In this document: one piece after another, positions 33,503 to 44,102 of the stretch | Layout: the number at the start of each line of letters is the position of its first letter | Numbering within the stretch: position 1 is the stretch's first letter | Source of the DNA: Pleurodeles waltl | Lineage: Eukaryota; Chordata; Amphibia; Caudata; Salamandridae | DNA length: 64,000 bases | NCBI RefSeq assembly: GCF_031143425.1 | Contig: NC_090437.1 | Span: 849,661,978 to 849,725,977 of the forward strand | Direction of reading: 5' to 3' | Position numbers and translations under genes: made by a program | The notes under the pieces: model-generated | Told to the model about the DNA's origin: nothing | What the model saw: only the letters and a program-made list of their open reading frames with translations | The model's database searches: none

Positions 33503-36364
33503 TTATCTCATAGAGGATAAGACCCGGTGACCTAACACCGACTCCAAACTACCCAAGTCCGACAGCCTATAATGACGCACAAACGTCGAAGGAGAAGCCC
33601 AAGTGGCGGCCCTGCAAATTTCCACCACGGAAGTCCCCTGAAGCTCCGCCACCGTAGCCGCCATGCCTCTGGTAGATCTCCCCTGAATCCCTTGAGGAGG
33701 AACCACCTCTTTCAAGGAATAGGCCAACAGAATTAAAGATCGAACCCACCGACTCAAGGAAGCCGTGGAAGGTTTCTCACCTTTGCGAGCCGGACCAAAA
33801 TTAACAAACAGTGAATCCCCTTTACGAAAAGGAGCCACCACCCGCAGATACTCCAACAAAACCCTGCGCACATCCAACGAATGCAAACGGACCTCCTCCC
33901 TTGAGGAGGGATTCGGACAAAATGAAGGAAGGACGACCTCCTGCCGGGAATGGAACGAAGAATTGACTTTAGGAATAAAGGAAGGTACCGGAACCAGAAC
34001 CACCCGATCGTGAAAAATCTTACAAAAAGGAAAGGAACAAGCCAATGCCCCCAATTCCCCCAACCGACGAGCCGAAGTAATGGCTACCAAAAAGAATGTC
34101 TTCAAAGATAGATGGCGCAAATCACAGTCCCCCAAAGGTTCAAAAGGGGGCTCCGTCAACACATCCAAAACCAAGGACAGATCCCATGAAGGAAAAGAAC
34201 GTACCGGGCGAGGAAATAAATTAACAAGCCCTTGAAAAAATCTCGGCATCAAGCGCCCTTCATCCTGAAGATTACGCCATGGTCCTCTGAATGCCTGAAT
34301 AGCCGCCCACTGCACCCGAAGAGATGCCACTGACAACCCTAAATGAGCACCGTCCTGCAGGAACTGCATCACCTCAAAGATAGAAGCGCAGGTAGGATCT
34401 AACTCACGACTTAAGCACCATGACGAAAACACCTTCCACTGTCTACCATAAGAAAGTAAAGTGGAACGTCTCCTCGAAGCCAGCAATGTAGAACTCAAAG
34501 CTACCGGCACCCCCAGACCTGTCAATCCCCGTCGTTCAACTTCCAGGCCGTCAAGTGTAACCTTCTCAATGACCCCAATGGGAGGCAGGGAAACTCCAGG
34601 GGAGACGGACAAAGAGGCAGAGGCCACATCCTCCCGTCCGCCATCAGCCTCAACAAGGGGAACCAATTCGCCCTCGGCCAAAGTGGCGCAATTAGGACAA
34701 CCCTGGACCCCAGATCCCTCACACGTAACAGAAACGCCCTGAGTAGTTGAAAAGGAGGGAACGCATACAAAAGGCCCTGCGGCCAAGGACATGACATCCC
34801 GTCCACCTCCCATGCTTGGGGACATCGAAACCGGGAGCAGAAGCGATCCACTTTCGCATTCCCTACTGACGCAAACACATCCAGCACTGGAAGACCCCAA
34901 AGCCGAACCAGATGCTGAAACAGAGACTTCCGGAGAGAGAAAAGTTGAGAGGAAGGAATCACTCTGCTCAGCCGATCCGCCCGAACATTCACCACCCCCC
35001 GAATGTACGTAGCCCTGAGAGAAGGAACCCACTCCTGAGCCCACACAAAAATCTCCCTGACTAGACTGAACAGAGCCCTTGACCTGGTCCCTCCTTGCCG
35101 ATTGACATAAGCCTTGGCCACTAAGTTGTCTGTGCGAACCAGAACCGCCGAACCCCTCAGGGAATCCTGAAAATGGAGCAGAGCCAGGAATACTGCCCGC
35201 AATTCGCGCCAATTCGACGACCGACTCGCCTCCCGAGGGGACCAAAACCCCTGAATCTGAGCCGACCCCATCCATGCCCCCCAACCGGAGAGGCTGGCAT
35301 CCGTCGTCACCACCACGGGTCTCAGAGGCGATAAAGAAACCCCTATCCTCAGGTGGTCTGCATCCAACCACCATTGCAACTCTCTGTGAATCAATCCGGA
35401 CCCTGGAACTCTGTCCTTCAGAGAACCGGACCCTGGTGTCCACCTTCTCAAGAACCATGTCATCAAGCACAGGAGATGGAAACGTGCCCAAGGAACCAGA
35501 AATATCACCGACGCCAAATGACCCTGCAGACGCAACCATAGAAGAGCTCGGGGAGCAGACTGCAACAATACCTTCTTTACCAAAGCCTGTAGGACACCCA
35601 ACCGTTTTTCTGACACAGTCACCAACCCAAGAAGAGTCTGAAACCGAGCTCCCAGAAAAACCAGATCCTGGGACGGCACTAAGTCTGACTTCTCCCAATT
35701 GATTAAAAACCCGTGGTTTTGCAGGACCCCCAGAACATGGACCACCTGCTTCTGCAAAAGGTCTCGTGATTGGGCATGAATCAAAATGTCGTCTAGATAA
35801 GGATGCAGAAATACCCCTTCTGAATGAAGCAAAGCCACTAGAGGAGCCAGCACCTTTGTGAAAATTCGAGGAGAAGATTTTAGACCGAAAGGCAGAACGC
35901 AAAACTGATAATGATCCTGACCCACAGCAAACCTCAGGAACTTTTGAGAGGATCTTGCCACCGGTACGTGTAGGTAAGCATCCTGCAGATCCAGTGACAC
36001 CAGAAAGTCCCCGTGTCTGACCAATGGAAAAATAGTCTGAATGGACAGCATGCGGAAATGCACTGTCCTGATCCAGGTATTCACCTCCTTTAGATTGAGC
36101 ACCGGCCGAAATCCCCCTGAAACTTTCTGCACAAGAAACAAGACCGAATAAGTGCCCTGACCCCGCTCGTCTAGCGGAACGTGGGAAATGGCCCCCTTGA
36201 CCAGTAAGTCCCGCACTCCGTCCAATAATGCTCTTCTCCGTGACCCCTCTGAAGGCAGAGGTGTGGGACGTACCCCTGAATCTGGAGGAACCACCACAAA
36301 ATCTATGACATAACCATTGGCCACAATGTCTAGTACCCAATGATCGTTTACACTGTCCTTCCAA
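33503..36364 (-). CDS. DIRS tyrosine recombinase (long ORF overlapping RT)
   Basis: This enzyme integrates the circular DNA by a phage-integrase-like reaction. The open frame is 953 codons, but only about the last 350 residues resemble a recombinase. The upstream part lies in an alternative frame over the RT ORF and may not be translated, so the real start is probably near residues 560-620. Visible features are an N-terminal core-binding part (RSTLLSYGRQWKVFSSWCL), the first catalytic Arg in TSARRLGELGAL (about residue 766), the box II segment GRSTRGMAATVAEL (896 onward) and the nucleophile Tyr in FVRHYRLSDLG (residue 932). At the HxxR position the sequence reads RSTR: Arg896 (codon AGA at 33677-33679) stands where His is usual. 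The frame has no premature stop. The ORF lies at the 3' end of the element, as in other DIRS elements. Confidence 0.9.
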   Translation of the reverse strand: MEGQCKRSLGTRHCGQWLCHRFCGGSSRFRGTSHTSAFRGVTEKSIIGRSAGLTGQGGHFPRSARRAGSGHLFGLVSCAESFRGISAGAQSKGGEYLDQDSAFPHAVHSDYFSIGQTRGLSGVTGSAGCLPTRTGGKILSKVPEVCCGSGSLSVLRSAFRSKIFSSNFHKGAGSSSGFASFRRGISASLSRRHFDSCPITRPFAEAGGPCSGGPAKPRVFNQLGEVRLSAVPGSGFSGSSVSDSSWVGDCVRKTVGCPTGFGKEGIVAVCSPSSSMVASAGSFGVGDISGSLGTFPSPVLDDMVLEKVDTRVRFSEGQSSRVRIDSQRVAMVVGCRPPEDRGFFIASETRGGDDGCQPLRLGGMDGVGSDSGVLVPSGGESVVELARIAGSIPGSAPFSGFPEGFGGSGSHRQLSGQGLCQSARRDQVKGSVQSSQGDFCVGSGVGSFSQGYVHSGGGECSGGSAEQSDSFLSTFLSPEVSVSASGSALGSSSAGCVCVSRECESGSLLLPVSMSPSMGGGRDVMSLAAGPFVCVPSFSTTQGVSVTCEGSGVQGCPNCATLAEGELVPLVEADGGREDVASASLSVSPGVSLPPIGVIEKVTLDGLEVERRGLTGLGVPVALSSTLLASRRRSTLLSYGRQWKVFSSWCLSRELDPTCASIFEVMQFLQDGAHLGLSVASLRVQWAAIQAFRGPWRNLQDEGRLMPRFFQGLVNLFPRPVRSFPSWDLSLVLDVLTEPPFEPLGDCDLRHLSLKTFFLVAITSARRLGELGALACSFPFCKIFHDRVVLVPVPSFIPKVNSSFHSRQEVVLPSFCPNPSSREEVRLHSLDVRRVLLEYLRVVAPFRKGDSLFVNFGPARKGEKPSTASLSRWVRSLILLAYSLKEVVPPQGIQGRSTRGMAATVAELQGTSVVEICRAATWASPSTFVRHYRLSDLGSLESVLGHRVLSSMR

Positions 36365-36669
36365 GCCGAAAGAAAGTGACTCAGTCTTCCCCCAACCGGC
36401 CCTCTGCCAGGCCCACAGTGATTGTCAGGACCCCTTCTTGAAACCACCCCGGGTCGCAGGAGCAGACTTCTTAGGTGAAAAACGCGGCTGAAAACGCCGT
36501 TTCCTAAATGAAAAGGATTTAGCATCCCTAGTAGGAGAAGATCTGGAAAGTTTCTTCCACCCTTTACTCGAAGAAGAACCCCCTTTATAAGGTAGGGCAT
36601 GCTTCCGTTCCTTAAAAGCCTTGGAAAGCATGGATGGCAATTGTTCTCCAAACAAGGTACGACCTTCAA
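34522..36669 (-). CDS. DIRS reverse transcriptase-RNase H
   Basis: It copies the element's RNA and degrades the template. The open frame is 715 codons. The first ~85 residues overlap the Gag ORF in another frame and probably belong to no protein. The conserved start of DIRS RT is GGRLSHFLSAWK at about residue 93. RT motifs are VLNLKEVNTWI (190), VSLDLQDAYLHVPV (224), LPFGLKSSPRIFTKVL (259) and the catalytic YLDD at 291-294. RNase H follows with TDASLSGWGAW (Asp457), WREL (Glu489), RTDN (Asp514) and Asp565 in RADRLS, a complete DEDD set. A C-terminal segment with LLYAFPPFQLL and IAPLWPRANWFPLL is characteristic of DIRS polyproteins. It overlaps Gag by 245 bp and the recombinase frame by 1.84 kb. 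No damage is seen. Confidence 0.92.
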   Translation of the reverse strand: MKVVPCLENNCHPCFPRLLRNGSMPYLIKGVLLRVKGGRNFPDLLLLGMLNPFHLGNGVFSRVFHLRSLLLRPGVVSRRGPDNHCGPGRGPVGGRLSHFLSAWKDSVNDHWVLDIVANGYVIDFVVVPPDSGVRPTPLPSEGSRRRALLDGVRDLLVKGAISHVPLDERGQGTYSVLFLVQKVSGGFRPVLNLKEVNTWIRTVHFRMLSIQTIFPLVRHGDFLVSLDLQDAYLHVPVARSSQKFLRFAVGQDHYQFCVLPFGLKSSPRIFTKVLAPLVALLHSEGVFLHPYLDDILIHAQSRDLLQKQVVHVLGVLQNHGFLINWEKSDLVPSQDLVFLGARFQTLLGLVTVSEKRLGVLQALVKKVLLQSAPRALLWLRLQGHLASVIFLVPWARFHLLCLMTWFLRRWTPGSGSLKDRVPGSGLIHRELQWWLDADHLRIGVSLSPLRPVVVTTDASLSGWGAWMGSAQIQGFWSPREASRSSNWRELRAVFLALLHFQDSLRGSAVLVRTDNLVAKAYVNRQGGTRSRALFSLVREIFVWAQEWVPSLRATYIRGVVNVRADRLSRVIPSSQLFSLRKSLFQHLVRLWGLPVLDVFASVGNAKVDRFCSRFRCPQAWEVDGMSCPWPQGLLYAFPPFQLLRAFLLRVRDLGSRVVLIAPLWPRANWFPLLRLMADGRMWPLPLCPSPLEFPCLPLGSLRRLHLTAWKLNDGD

Positions 36670-37624
36670 ACGGCAGTCTCAACAAGGCCGCCTTTTCCCC
36701 CGGATCAGCCTTCCAGGAACGCAACCAGAGGGACCTACGAGCCCCAATCAAAGACCCAGATGCCAGAGCCGAAGTACGGACCACATCCGAAGACACATCA
36801 GCCAACAATCTGGCCTGCTGCTCCATACCAGCTAGGAGCTCCGAACATTCCGCCCCTTCCTGTACAGCCACCGCCAGTTTATCAAAGTCTTGAACCAATG
36901 ACTGTGACGCATATGCAGAATAAATCCCTGCCCTCAGCGCCAGATTTTCCGCAGCAAAAGCCCTCTTAAGACCCGAATCCACTTTACGGTCAGTGGCATC
37001 CGTAGGCACACAATCCTCCGGATTGACTGCCGTTTTGCCAATCAGAGTAGCCAAAATAGAGTCCAGGCGTACTGAAGGAGGCAAAACCTCCTCACCCTCA
37101 AGTAAGTAAAGTTTCTGAAGGAATCGTGGAACCTGAGCCTTATCCACATCCTTCCACTCACGAAACACCATATCCCTCACAGGTCCCTGAAAAGGCATGG
37201 CAAACTTTGAAGGTGTCTTATATTGAGGAAATAAATGAGAATCCGAGTCTGCAGGTTGAAACACTGGGAAACCCAAATTGTCCCGAACATGTGCCATCAC
37301 TTCCCACATATCTTCTCTGGAAACATATTTCCCCCCAGATGACGTCGATGGGGCCTCATCCTCACTCTCCGATGAGGATTTCCTAGTTGCTACCGATGAA
37401 TGCTCACATTTAGACTGACCAGTCCTGGCCACGCCTGCTTGTAGTGCCCTGGTCACCGCCACCTCAATCATATCCTGAACCTCCTCTCTGGACATGAGGG
37501 GAGTACCCCTGCCAGGTACCTGTGAGTTCTCCGGAGTAGTAATGCTAGCCTCACCCCCCTCCTCCTCCGAGGAAGAAGAGACAATCCTACGTCTCTTTGC
37601 TGGAACTTTAGGCATGGTAAACAA
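36425..37624 (-). CDS. DIRS Gag-like protein
   Basis: Structural/nucleic-acid-binding protein of 399 codons. An alternative start is the second Met (MPKVPAKRRR), three codons in. The N-terminus is basic then acidic (RRRIVSSSSEEEGG), resembling a nuclear-localisation region. The central part includes DRKVDSGLKRAFAAENLALRAGIYSAYASQ (in pieces), a segment I associate with DIRS Gag. The C-terminus is Lys/Arg/Ser-rich (FSFRKRRFQPRFSPKKS), suitable for RNA binding, and there is no zinc knuckle. It lies first in the element behind a ~530-bp leader. Confidence 0.85.
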   Translation of the reverse strand: MFTMPKVPAKRRRIVSSSSEEEGGEASITTPENSQVPGRGTPLMSREEVQDMIEVAVTRALQAGVARTGQSKCEHSSVATRKSSSESEDEAPSTSSGGKYVSREDMWEVMAHVRDNLGFPVFQPADSDSHLFPQYKTPSKFAMPFQGPVRDMVFREWKDVDKAQVPRFLQKLYLLEGEEVLPPSVRLDSILATLIGKTAVNPEDCVPTDATDRKVDSGLKRAFAAENLALRAGIYSAYASQSLVQDFDKLAVAVQEGAECSELLAGMEQQARLLADVSSDVVRTSALASGSLIGARRSLWLRSWKADPGEKAALLRLPFEGRTLFGEQLPSMLSKAFKERKHALPYKGGSSSSKGWKKLSRSSPTRDAKSFSFRKRRFQPRFSPKKSAPATRGGFKKGS

Positions 37625-38158
37625 ATAATCACTGACTGGAACCCCAAAAAACTACCCTCTATATAGGCACCTGGTCCTCCCCCCAATCAGGGCTCCACCA
37701 ATCCCTAAAGAGGTCACCTATTTCATCCAAATATCCTAAAAACCACGGGCCGAACGCCCGTCCTACCTGAGAGCATCTCAGAGTTGAAGTCCCTCGGTTC
37801 CCCGCGGCTCCGCGGCGCTGAAACCCGGAAATCAACGTCCCAGCCACAGAGGGCCGGCTGACCCCGTCAGCCGGCCTCCAGGACACGCCTCTCGAGCAAC
37901 CATGCTGCTCGTTCAAGACGCGACCCAGCCGTAGCACTCCTCGCGGAGCTCCGCGTCCCGAGGAGTGCCTCCATCGACGACCTCCAGGCCCCGCCGTGCA
38001 GGTAAGAAAAGGGAAAGAAAACCGTCTAGCGTGGGCTAGACAAAAGAACAGGAGGGGATAAGGGTGGGGGGGGTTTTTGAAAGGGGAAGGGAGGGTCTAG
38101 AGGGGAGGCGGGAGGCCTCATTGGTTAAAAGGAAGGCGAGGGAGGGACGGGAGGTAAT
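37625..38158 (-). promoter_or_regulatory. DIRS 5' leader and right terminal repeat
   Basis: It contains the right inverted terminal repeat (38048-38143) and a CpG-rich leader (CCGCGGCTCCGCGGCGC near 37801; CGCGGAGCTCCGCG near 37943, itself palindromic). By position it should hold the element's promoter. No TATA box is identified. Confidence 0.55.
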
Positions 38159-38174
38159 CTCCTTGACAAAGAGA

Positions 38175-38350
38175 GCAGGACAGAGTTATACTGTATGCAG
38201 AGAACCCATTAGAGGTCTCTTAGCGCAATTGACAGGTAACCTGTTTCTTGCTGATCTTATGAACCTTGAAAGGCTAGGTTTCGAACCTGTGACCATGAAG
38301 TCAAACACACATCCCTGGAATGGATGCACTGCCCACAGAGCCAGCACAGC
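38175..38350 (-). ncRNA. Possible tRNA-derived SINE fragment (pol III A/B-box-like)
   Basis: On the minus strand TGGCTCTGTGGGCAGTGC (about 38338-38321) resembles an A box and GGTTCGAAACC (about 38284-38274) a B box, spaced about 45 bases apart. A short stem TGAC-TTCATG-GTCA precedes the B box, like an anticodon arm. The sequence between the boxes does not fold into a proper tRNA, so a SINE head or decayed tRNA is more likely than a functional gene. It begins a few bases outside the DIRS right end. Confidence 0.35.
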
Positions 38351-38526
38351 ACACCTAACTACGGAAATCAATAACTAATATAAAGCAAGAGGACACTGGT
38401 TTGTAGTATGTACCCTGACATTCTCAGTATTAATGTCCTGCTGGTTGCTACTTTGTCGCTTGGTCCACCTTACTACAGTTCTGTTCTGCTTCTTCCCCCC
38501 TCCTCCCTATTTTCCATCATAATTTT

Positions 38527-38949
38527 TAGGTCGAGCACTCAGGTGCTCTGATGTGTTGCAATCTATCGGTGGGCTTTTAACCAAGCCCACCACACGCCCA
38601 TCACTATCACTCATTCATGGGCTTGCCTTTCAAAAATCCTTTATCATTTGTAAATGCTACACGTTTGTCCCTCCTTGGGGCAGTTTTGTTACCGGCCTGG
38701 CCATCTATCCTGCTGCATGGATAATAGCGCAGTTGCTGATACGCCTGACTGCGAGCCAACTTCTTTTTCCCTTTGTCCCTCCTGCTCTCACGCTCATGGT
38801 GGCTGTGGTGCTTTGAATTGGCTTGCTTATGTCAACTGTTTTACTTTACATTTTCAATTTGTGTGACAAGAAAGGTCCAGTTAAGAATTTACAACGTTAA
38901 TGGCTCTAACTCGAGCAAACGTGAGACCCATTGCATTGCAAATCCTTGT
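38527..38949 (-). repeat. Dispersed repeat R1, copy 3
   Basis: Read on plus it runs from TAGGTCGAGCACTCAGGTGC to CATTGCATTGCAAATCCTTG. It contains CATGGGCTTGCCTTTCAAAA, TGTGACAAGAAAGGTCCAG and GGCTCTAACTCGAGCAAACG in the same order as copy 2. It is diverged and internally shortened. Confidence 0.7.
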
Positions 38950-41609
38950 TAACCTTTGTGTGTGCTGGGTCTTATATGTAACCATGCAATTACTGCTCTT
39001 GCTTTTACATAATATGCCTAAATATTGGAAATGCAAAACAGGATCTTGCATCACATCACGTGTTAGGACGACGACATTTTACTATCATAATCAATTTAAT
39101 TAATATGTAATTTTTTAACAAGTGTTAGGACGACGACATTTTACTATCATAATCAATGTAATTAATATGTAATTTTTTAACAATTGTTCTGTTATATTTT
39201 CTCCATTAGCTGACTCTTTAAATTGATTTGGATTTCTCACTTGGCCAATCCTTTGACCTGTCATCTCCGTTTCTTGAGCAATTGCTTCTTTGATTGTGCT
39301 CTTGAAGCAGAATTATACAATGTCTTTGGAAAAGAAACTATGAGAACCAAAGAAAAAAAGCTTTAGAGGCCTTAGGACATGAACCTTAGCGGTTGTTAAT
39401 CTATGGGCCACGGATCCCAGGGGATCCGCAGCACATTTTCAGGTTGTTTGTGGGCTAAAGTGCTTAAAATTTGTCCGGACTGTCTCTAGAAACTGGCGTT
39501 AAAGATCAGCAGAAGTAGTTAATCCAATGAAGTGACCCATGCCAGTGAGAAAGTGCATGTTTACATTTCCCACATACTATTTTATTTACTCTCCAAAGCG
39601 TATTTGTTTTTTCCAGCACGTTGTTTTCCTCTATTTTTTTATCCTTCATATTAATCTTATATTATCTTATAATATGCATGCTGTGGGTACCTCTGTGAGT
39701 TCAGGTTGTGGGTGGCTGTTTCTAAGAGGCCATAATGGAGAGGTTTGAAGCTGAAACAGAAGGCACTATGAATTTCTCACAGTGCTGATCAGTGAGTTAT
39801 TAAGGTGATAAGGCTATTTGAACATTCAATCTTTGGCCACTCCATAGAGAGCACAGAGCAGTGTTGTCATGTGCCAGTTGTAACTGTGATTATATGTAAG
39901 TGTGTGAATGAGGTACAAAGCTGCTGACATATTGTCAAGGCCAAAATGTTTACAGTGGAATAGGTGTGTTCTGTGCTGTAACAAGTGGAGGGGTGTGGTC
40001 AAGTGAGTGAGATCCAAGTAAGTATATGCAGAAAGAGTGAGTGAACAGGGTGCAGAAGAAAAAAACGATGATGTGTGAAACATGGAGGATTTCAGTATGT
40101 TGTGCAGAGAAGCAGGATTGTGGATCCTGCGCTTCCAGTACTGATTTAGTAGGGGTCCTCATAAATCAAAAGGGAAGGAGCCACTGATCTAAATAACAGG
40201 TAGGCAATTTCAGCCTTTAGAGAATTACTGACGGTTCTGCTGGAGCTAGTGGAAGGGCAGAGGAGTGCACCCATTAGAGACTTGGAGAGGAACCAAGGAT
40301 TCTGAACATAAATAACATATATTCTCATATCATTGTGGTGTAATACTACAGTAATGCATGCCATCAAATCAAGTGTAAATCTACAAGGACATCAAGTAGT
40401 ATTGATCGTGGTTGCATGTTTTGAGAAAGTGTGGATTACTATGGACTGCAGCCTATGGATTCGTACTTTGTTAGCTGGAGATGTTTCCCTCCTAGGGATT
40501 CTACCAACATCCTAGTTCACAAAAACGAAGCATGAGTTGTCTGTTATGTGCCTCTGAAACACAGATGAAAAGCCTAGTTGATAGCTCCATCTATATTTCT
40601 ATGTTTTGTATGCCCCCCATCCATCCATCTATCCCAGCCCAGACAATGTCTATTTAACCCTGGAACTATGAAACCCTAGTCCTCATGATCACTTGAGACT
40701 TTTACATTGTGTCTTTAGTATTGTTCAGCATGCTTTTCTTCTATCCCTCGTCCACTCCTGTGGAGCACTGCTGCACTATTGCTGTGCATTGTATACTTTC
40801 ACCCATTGACAGAACTTCTGGTAGAGTTGCCCAACTTAATAAATAAAAATGAATGCATACATAGTTATTAAATTTGCAGTGTACCTGTGCTCGTTGTCCC
40901 TCTGTGCACTACTGGTAATATTCAGATTGGCAAAATACAAACAAGCACAGGCAAAGCCATTAGGTTTCGCCAAGGCGAGAACTATTAGCGTTGTCATTTT
41001 TTTACATGTTGCACAGCAGCTTCAGCTGCCAAGCAGCATGGCAAAAAAAAAATGCTCTTACGCGGCCAGCATTGAGTGCGTCGGAGTGCTTTTCTGTTTA
41101 CGTTAAACACTAACATTATTTTTTTTTTAATTAAGCAGGCTAGGGTTAATTTACAGGGTAATAGAAGGTTAAACGAACCTGATGTAACTGAGTTGTCCTG
41201 AAACTTAAAAATAGGAACACTTTCATTTTTAAAGACATCTTGCAGCAAAACTGTTTGGTAAACTCAAGCGTTTTGAAGTTTCAAAGAAAAGATGGTGTAA
41301 AGAACTACCACTGACAAGCTCTCCATAGCCAATCCTGTGATGTGCTTAACTTCAATCAATCACTGATGACCACAGAAACACTTGGCACCCCTTCAGTTAG
41401 CAATGATGGTGGTGTGTGGAGTAATGTTTCCCAGATAATCAGTAACTAGCACGCTCTGCAAACGAGTAATGCTAGAGATTTGTTTTGTAACTGAATTCCA
41501 TAATTATGACACTTTCTGGCATTGTTATGTTACTACCAGTTTAAAAGATACATCCCTGGTGCACTTTAAATGATATTTGGGCGCTCGGATGGCGTAATCC
41601 TTCTGGACT
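38950..41609. other. Unassigned stretch with a 62-bp duplicate at 39060-39183
   Basis: Two adjacent 62-bp copies start at 39060 and 39122 (GTGTTAGGACGACGACATTT...), with one visible base difference. No coding domain is seen elsewhere. Confidence 0.5.
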
Positions 41610-44097
41610 TGGTTGATGCAGAGACACCTCTATGATGTGTGGCAGCTGGGACACCCAACGGACCGTGAATATTCATTCTACTCCACGGTTCATGATCTCC
41701 ATACTAAGACTGACTTAATTCTTTTCAAGAACCACTTGGGCCCCATGGTCATTCGATCGGAATACCTGTCTCAAAAGCCTGCTGCAGATTGTTCTGCAGT
41801 GGGCAGACCGTGTGCATGGATTCCTACCTAGCACCTCCAAACTGATGCTTTCCCTTCAAAGAAAGCCCTTAAGCAACCATTACCCATTATGTTGCCCTTA
41901 ACAGGGGATCCACTCCTCTCAGGGCCACACAAAGTTGTAGTGAGGGTTCACTGCATGGCTGTCACTCATGGTGGAGAAGTACAGTACTCTGTACAGAGTC
42001 GCTGATGCCTCAGCCCGATTTGTTACATGGATTCATGACTGGACTCTCGCTACCACTCCTGCCCCCATTTCAAAAGGCCATTCTGTAAGAGCCTATATGA
42101 CTAGAGGAGGTTAGAGCATCCATATCTCAGCAAGAATGTAACAAGACCTCAGGATCGGAGGGAGTAACAGTTGAGTACTATGCCACGTTCTCTGCTTTGC
42201 TCCCCGAGCCCTCCCAGAGGTGTCTGATGAAGCTAGGCAAGGTGGCCAGCTCCACAACTCGCTGCACAAAGCATTGACAGTGGTCCTAACCCAAACAGGG
42301 ATGTGGCCTACTGGATGTTCGGTCATACGGCCCTCTTTCCCCCCTTAATCTTGACTGCAGTGTCCTTGGTAAGGTGCTCCCCAAAAGACTCCTTCTGCTC
42401 AAACACAATGGTCAGTCCAGATTCATTCCAGGATGCAATACTTTTCTCAGCATAAGATGGCTATTACAGGTTATTCTGATACTTCCGGGAGGCACATGAC
42501 AGGGTTGCGGCGTCTCTTGACATCGAGAAAGATTTAAAAATGCAGCACATGGGGTTTAGAGATGTTTTTTTGGGGGTTGAGCTGCACTCTAATCCGACGC
42601 TAGAGTGAGAACAGATTGAATGATACCTGGTAGTTTTCTCATTTTTCGAGGCACCTTGCAAGGGTCCCCGCTGTCACCACTGCTCTTTGCGATTGCCATG
42701 AAGTCATTTGCCTCTTACCTGTGATTATGTGTGCAGGACGGGGGGGGATTCAAGAACTAAATATTCACCACAATGTGTCCCTCTACACAGATGATGCATT
42801 CTTTTTTCTGCGAGGAGTCAAAGCTTCACTAACAGCCTTATTGGGCCTATTGGATGACTACGGAACTGTTGCATGCCTCAGGGTCAACTGTCCCAAATCG
42901 CACTAGTTTCACATTACTCCGACCACCGAGCCCTAAAGATATGCTGCCTGAGGCATAGACTCAAGTGTTGTTACGATACGTTTAAAACTATAGGTGTTCA
43001 AATCTATCATACTAACAGGACTGTCAAGAAGGGCAGTGTGGAACGAGCGGTATGTTCGGTGCCAGGCTTACTCCCTTTTTGGTGCTCCCTACCCCTCTCT
43101 CAGCTGGGGTGGGTAGCAATAGCTAAGATGCTAGTACCCCCCAGATTGCTCAAACTTTTGCTGTGCTGCCTATTGTCCTCCTTAAATGTTTTTTCTGTGA
43201 ACTGAATGGCCACTTATTAGCCCTGATATGGAGGACAGGTTGTCGGGAAGTGTCTCTGGCTGTAGCACAATGACCACTCCTGGAGGGGTGCCTGGGTGCC
43301 CCTAATTTTTTATTTTGCTATGCAGCAGCACAGCTGCAGTGGCCAACGTGCTGGTTGAATGTGAGCCCGGGTGCTGAGCGGACTGCCGTCTAATCTAAGC
43401 TTGGAGACCTAAGTGTCTACACCTGGCTGACCGACCATACTTGTCTTCTGCTAAGAGGATTGAGCATGATGATGACAGTGTGGATGTGCTGGTGTTGATA
43501 TGTGCATGGCCTTAGCCCTACCATCCCCTACACCACATCTACCACTTTGGAACCATTGCCAGCTGCGGGGAAGATGGCGGCTCAACACGACCTGGCCAAT
43601 GGAGGTTGGGTGGAATTGACACTTTAGAAGACCTTTTCCATGAAGGATGCCTCATGCCCTTAGGGGATATGATGGACACATACACTTTGGGCGCTGGCCA
43701 TTTCCTTACCTACATCACCACGCAACACATGGTGAAAGCCATTTGGGGACAGGGGAAACAGAGCCTCTTCAATCGCCCATCCTACACACACAATCCTGAC
43801 ATAAGGTGGAACACGTCGGGCTATTTCAACACTTTATGGGGCGGCAATTACTCATGCTTAAGCGGACCTATGGAGGCGTGAGCCCGGAGGGATGAAGCTC
43901 GCCCTCAACCATTGACAGTCCAGGCCTGGGCTCTAGCTCTGCAGCAGGTAAAGGAGGTGTCCAGGAATACCAGATTCTGTTTTACACAATTCAATTACAC
44001 ACATCATGCTTATCTTTCCTCCCAGCTCCTAAATTGCATGTATCCCACATCCACACCCAAATGCCCTCGCTGCAAGCTGGCAGACTCTGGGTTCTAC

Positions 44098-44102
44098 CAC
44101 AT
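44098..44102 (+). other. Target-site duplication CACAT, left copy
   Basis: CACAT here and at 46906-46910 bracket the LTR-like insertion. Joining the flanks at this word restores the LINE reading ...GFYH-MVWECP... without a gap. Confidence 0.85.

Larger units (their letters stand above)
33118..38158 (-). mobile_element. Complete DIRS-type tyrosine-recombinase retrotransposon
   Basis: The 5.04-kb element is transcribed on the minus strand in the order Gag, RT/RNase H, tyrosine recombinase. A 96-bp segment at 33163-33258 is repeated without a mismatch, inverted, at 38048-38143. An internal complementary region at 33320-33420 matches the reverse complement of the right end (to 38158) joined directly to the left end (from 33121). 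This is the arrangement known from DIRS elements, which replicate through a circular intermediate. AAT stands at both junctions (33118-33120 and 38156-38158) and there is no longer duplication. All three ORFs are open, which together with identical arms indicates a recent insertion. Confidence 0.95.

Noticed and set aside
33765..37386. Plus-strand open frames of 60-142 codons across the DIRS element
   Set aside because: They are shadows of the Gag, RT and recombinase genes on the opposite strand.
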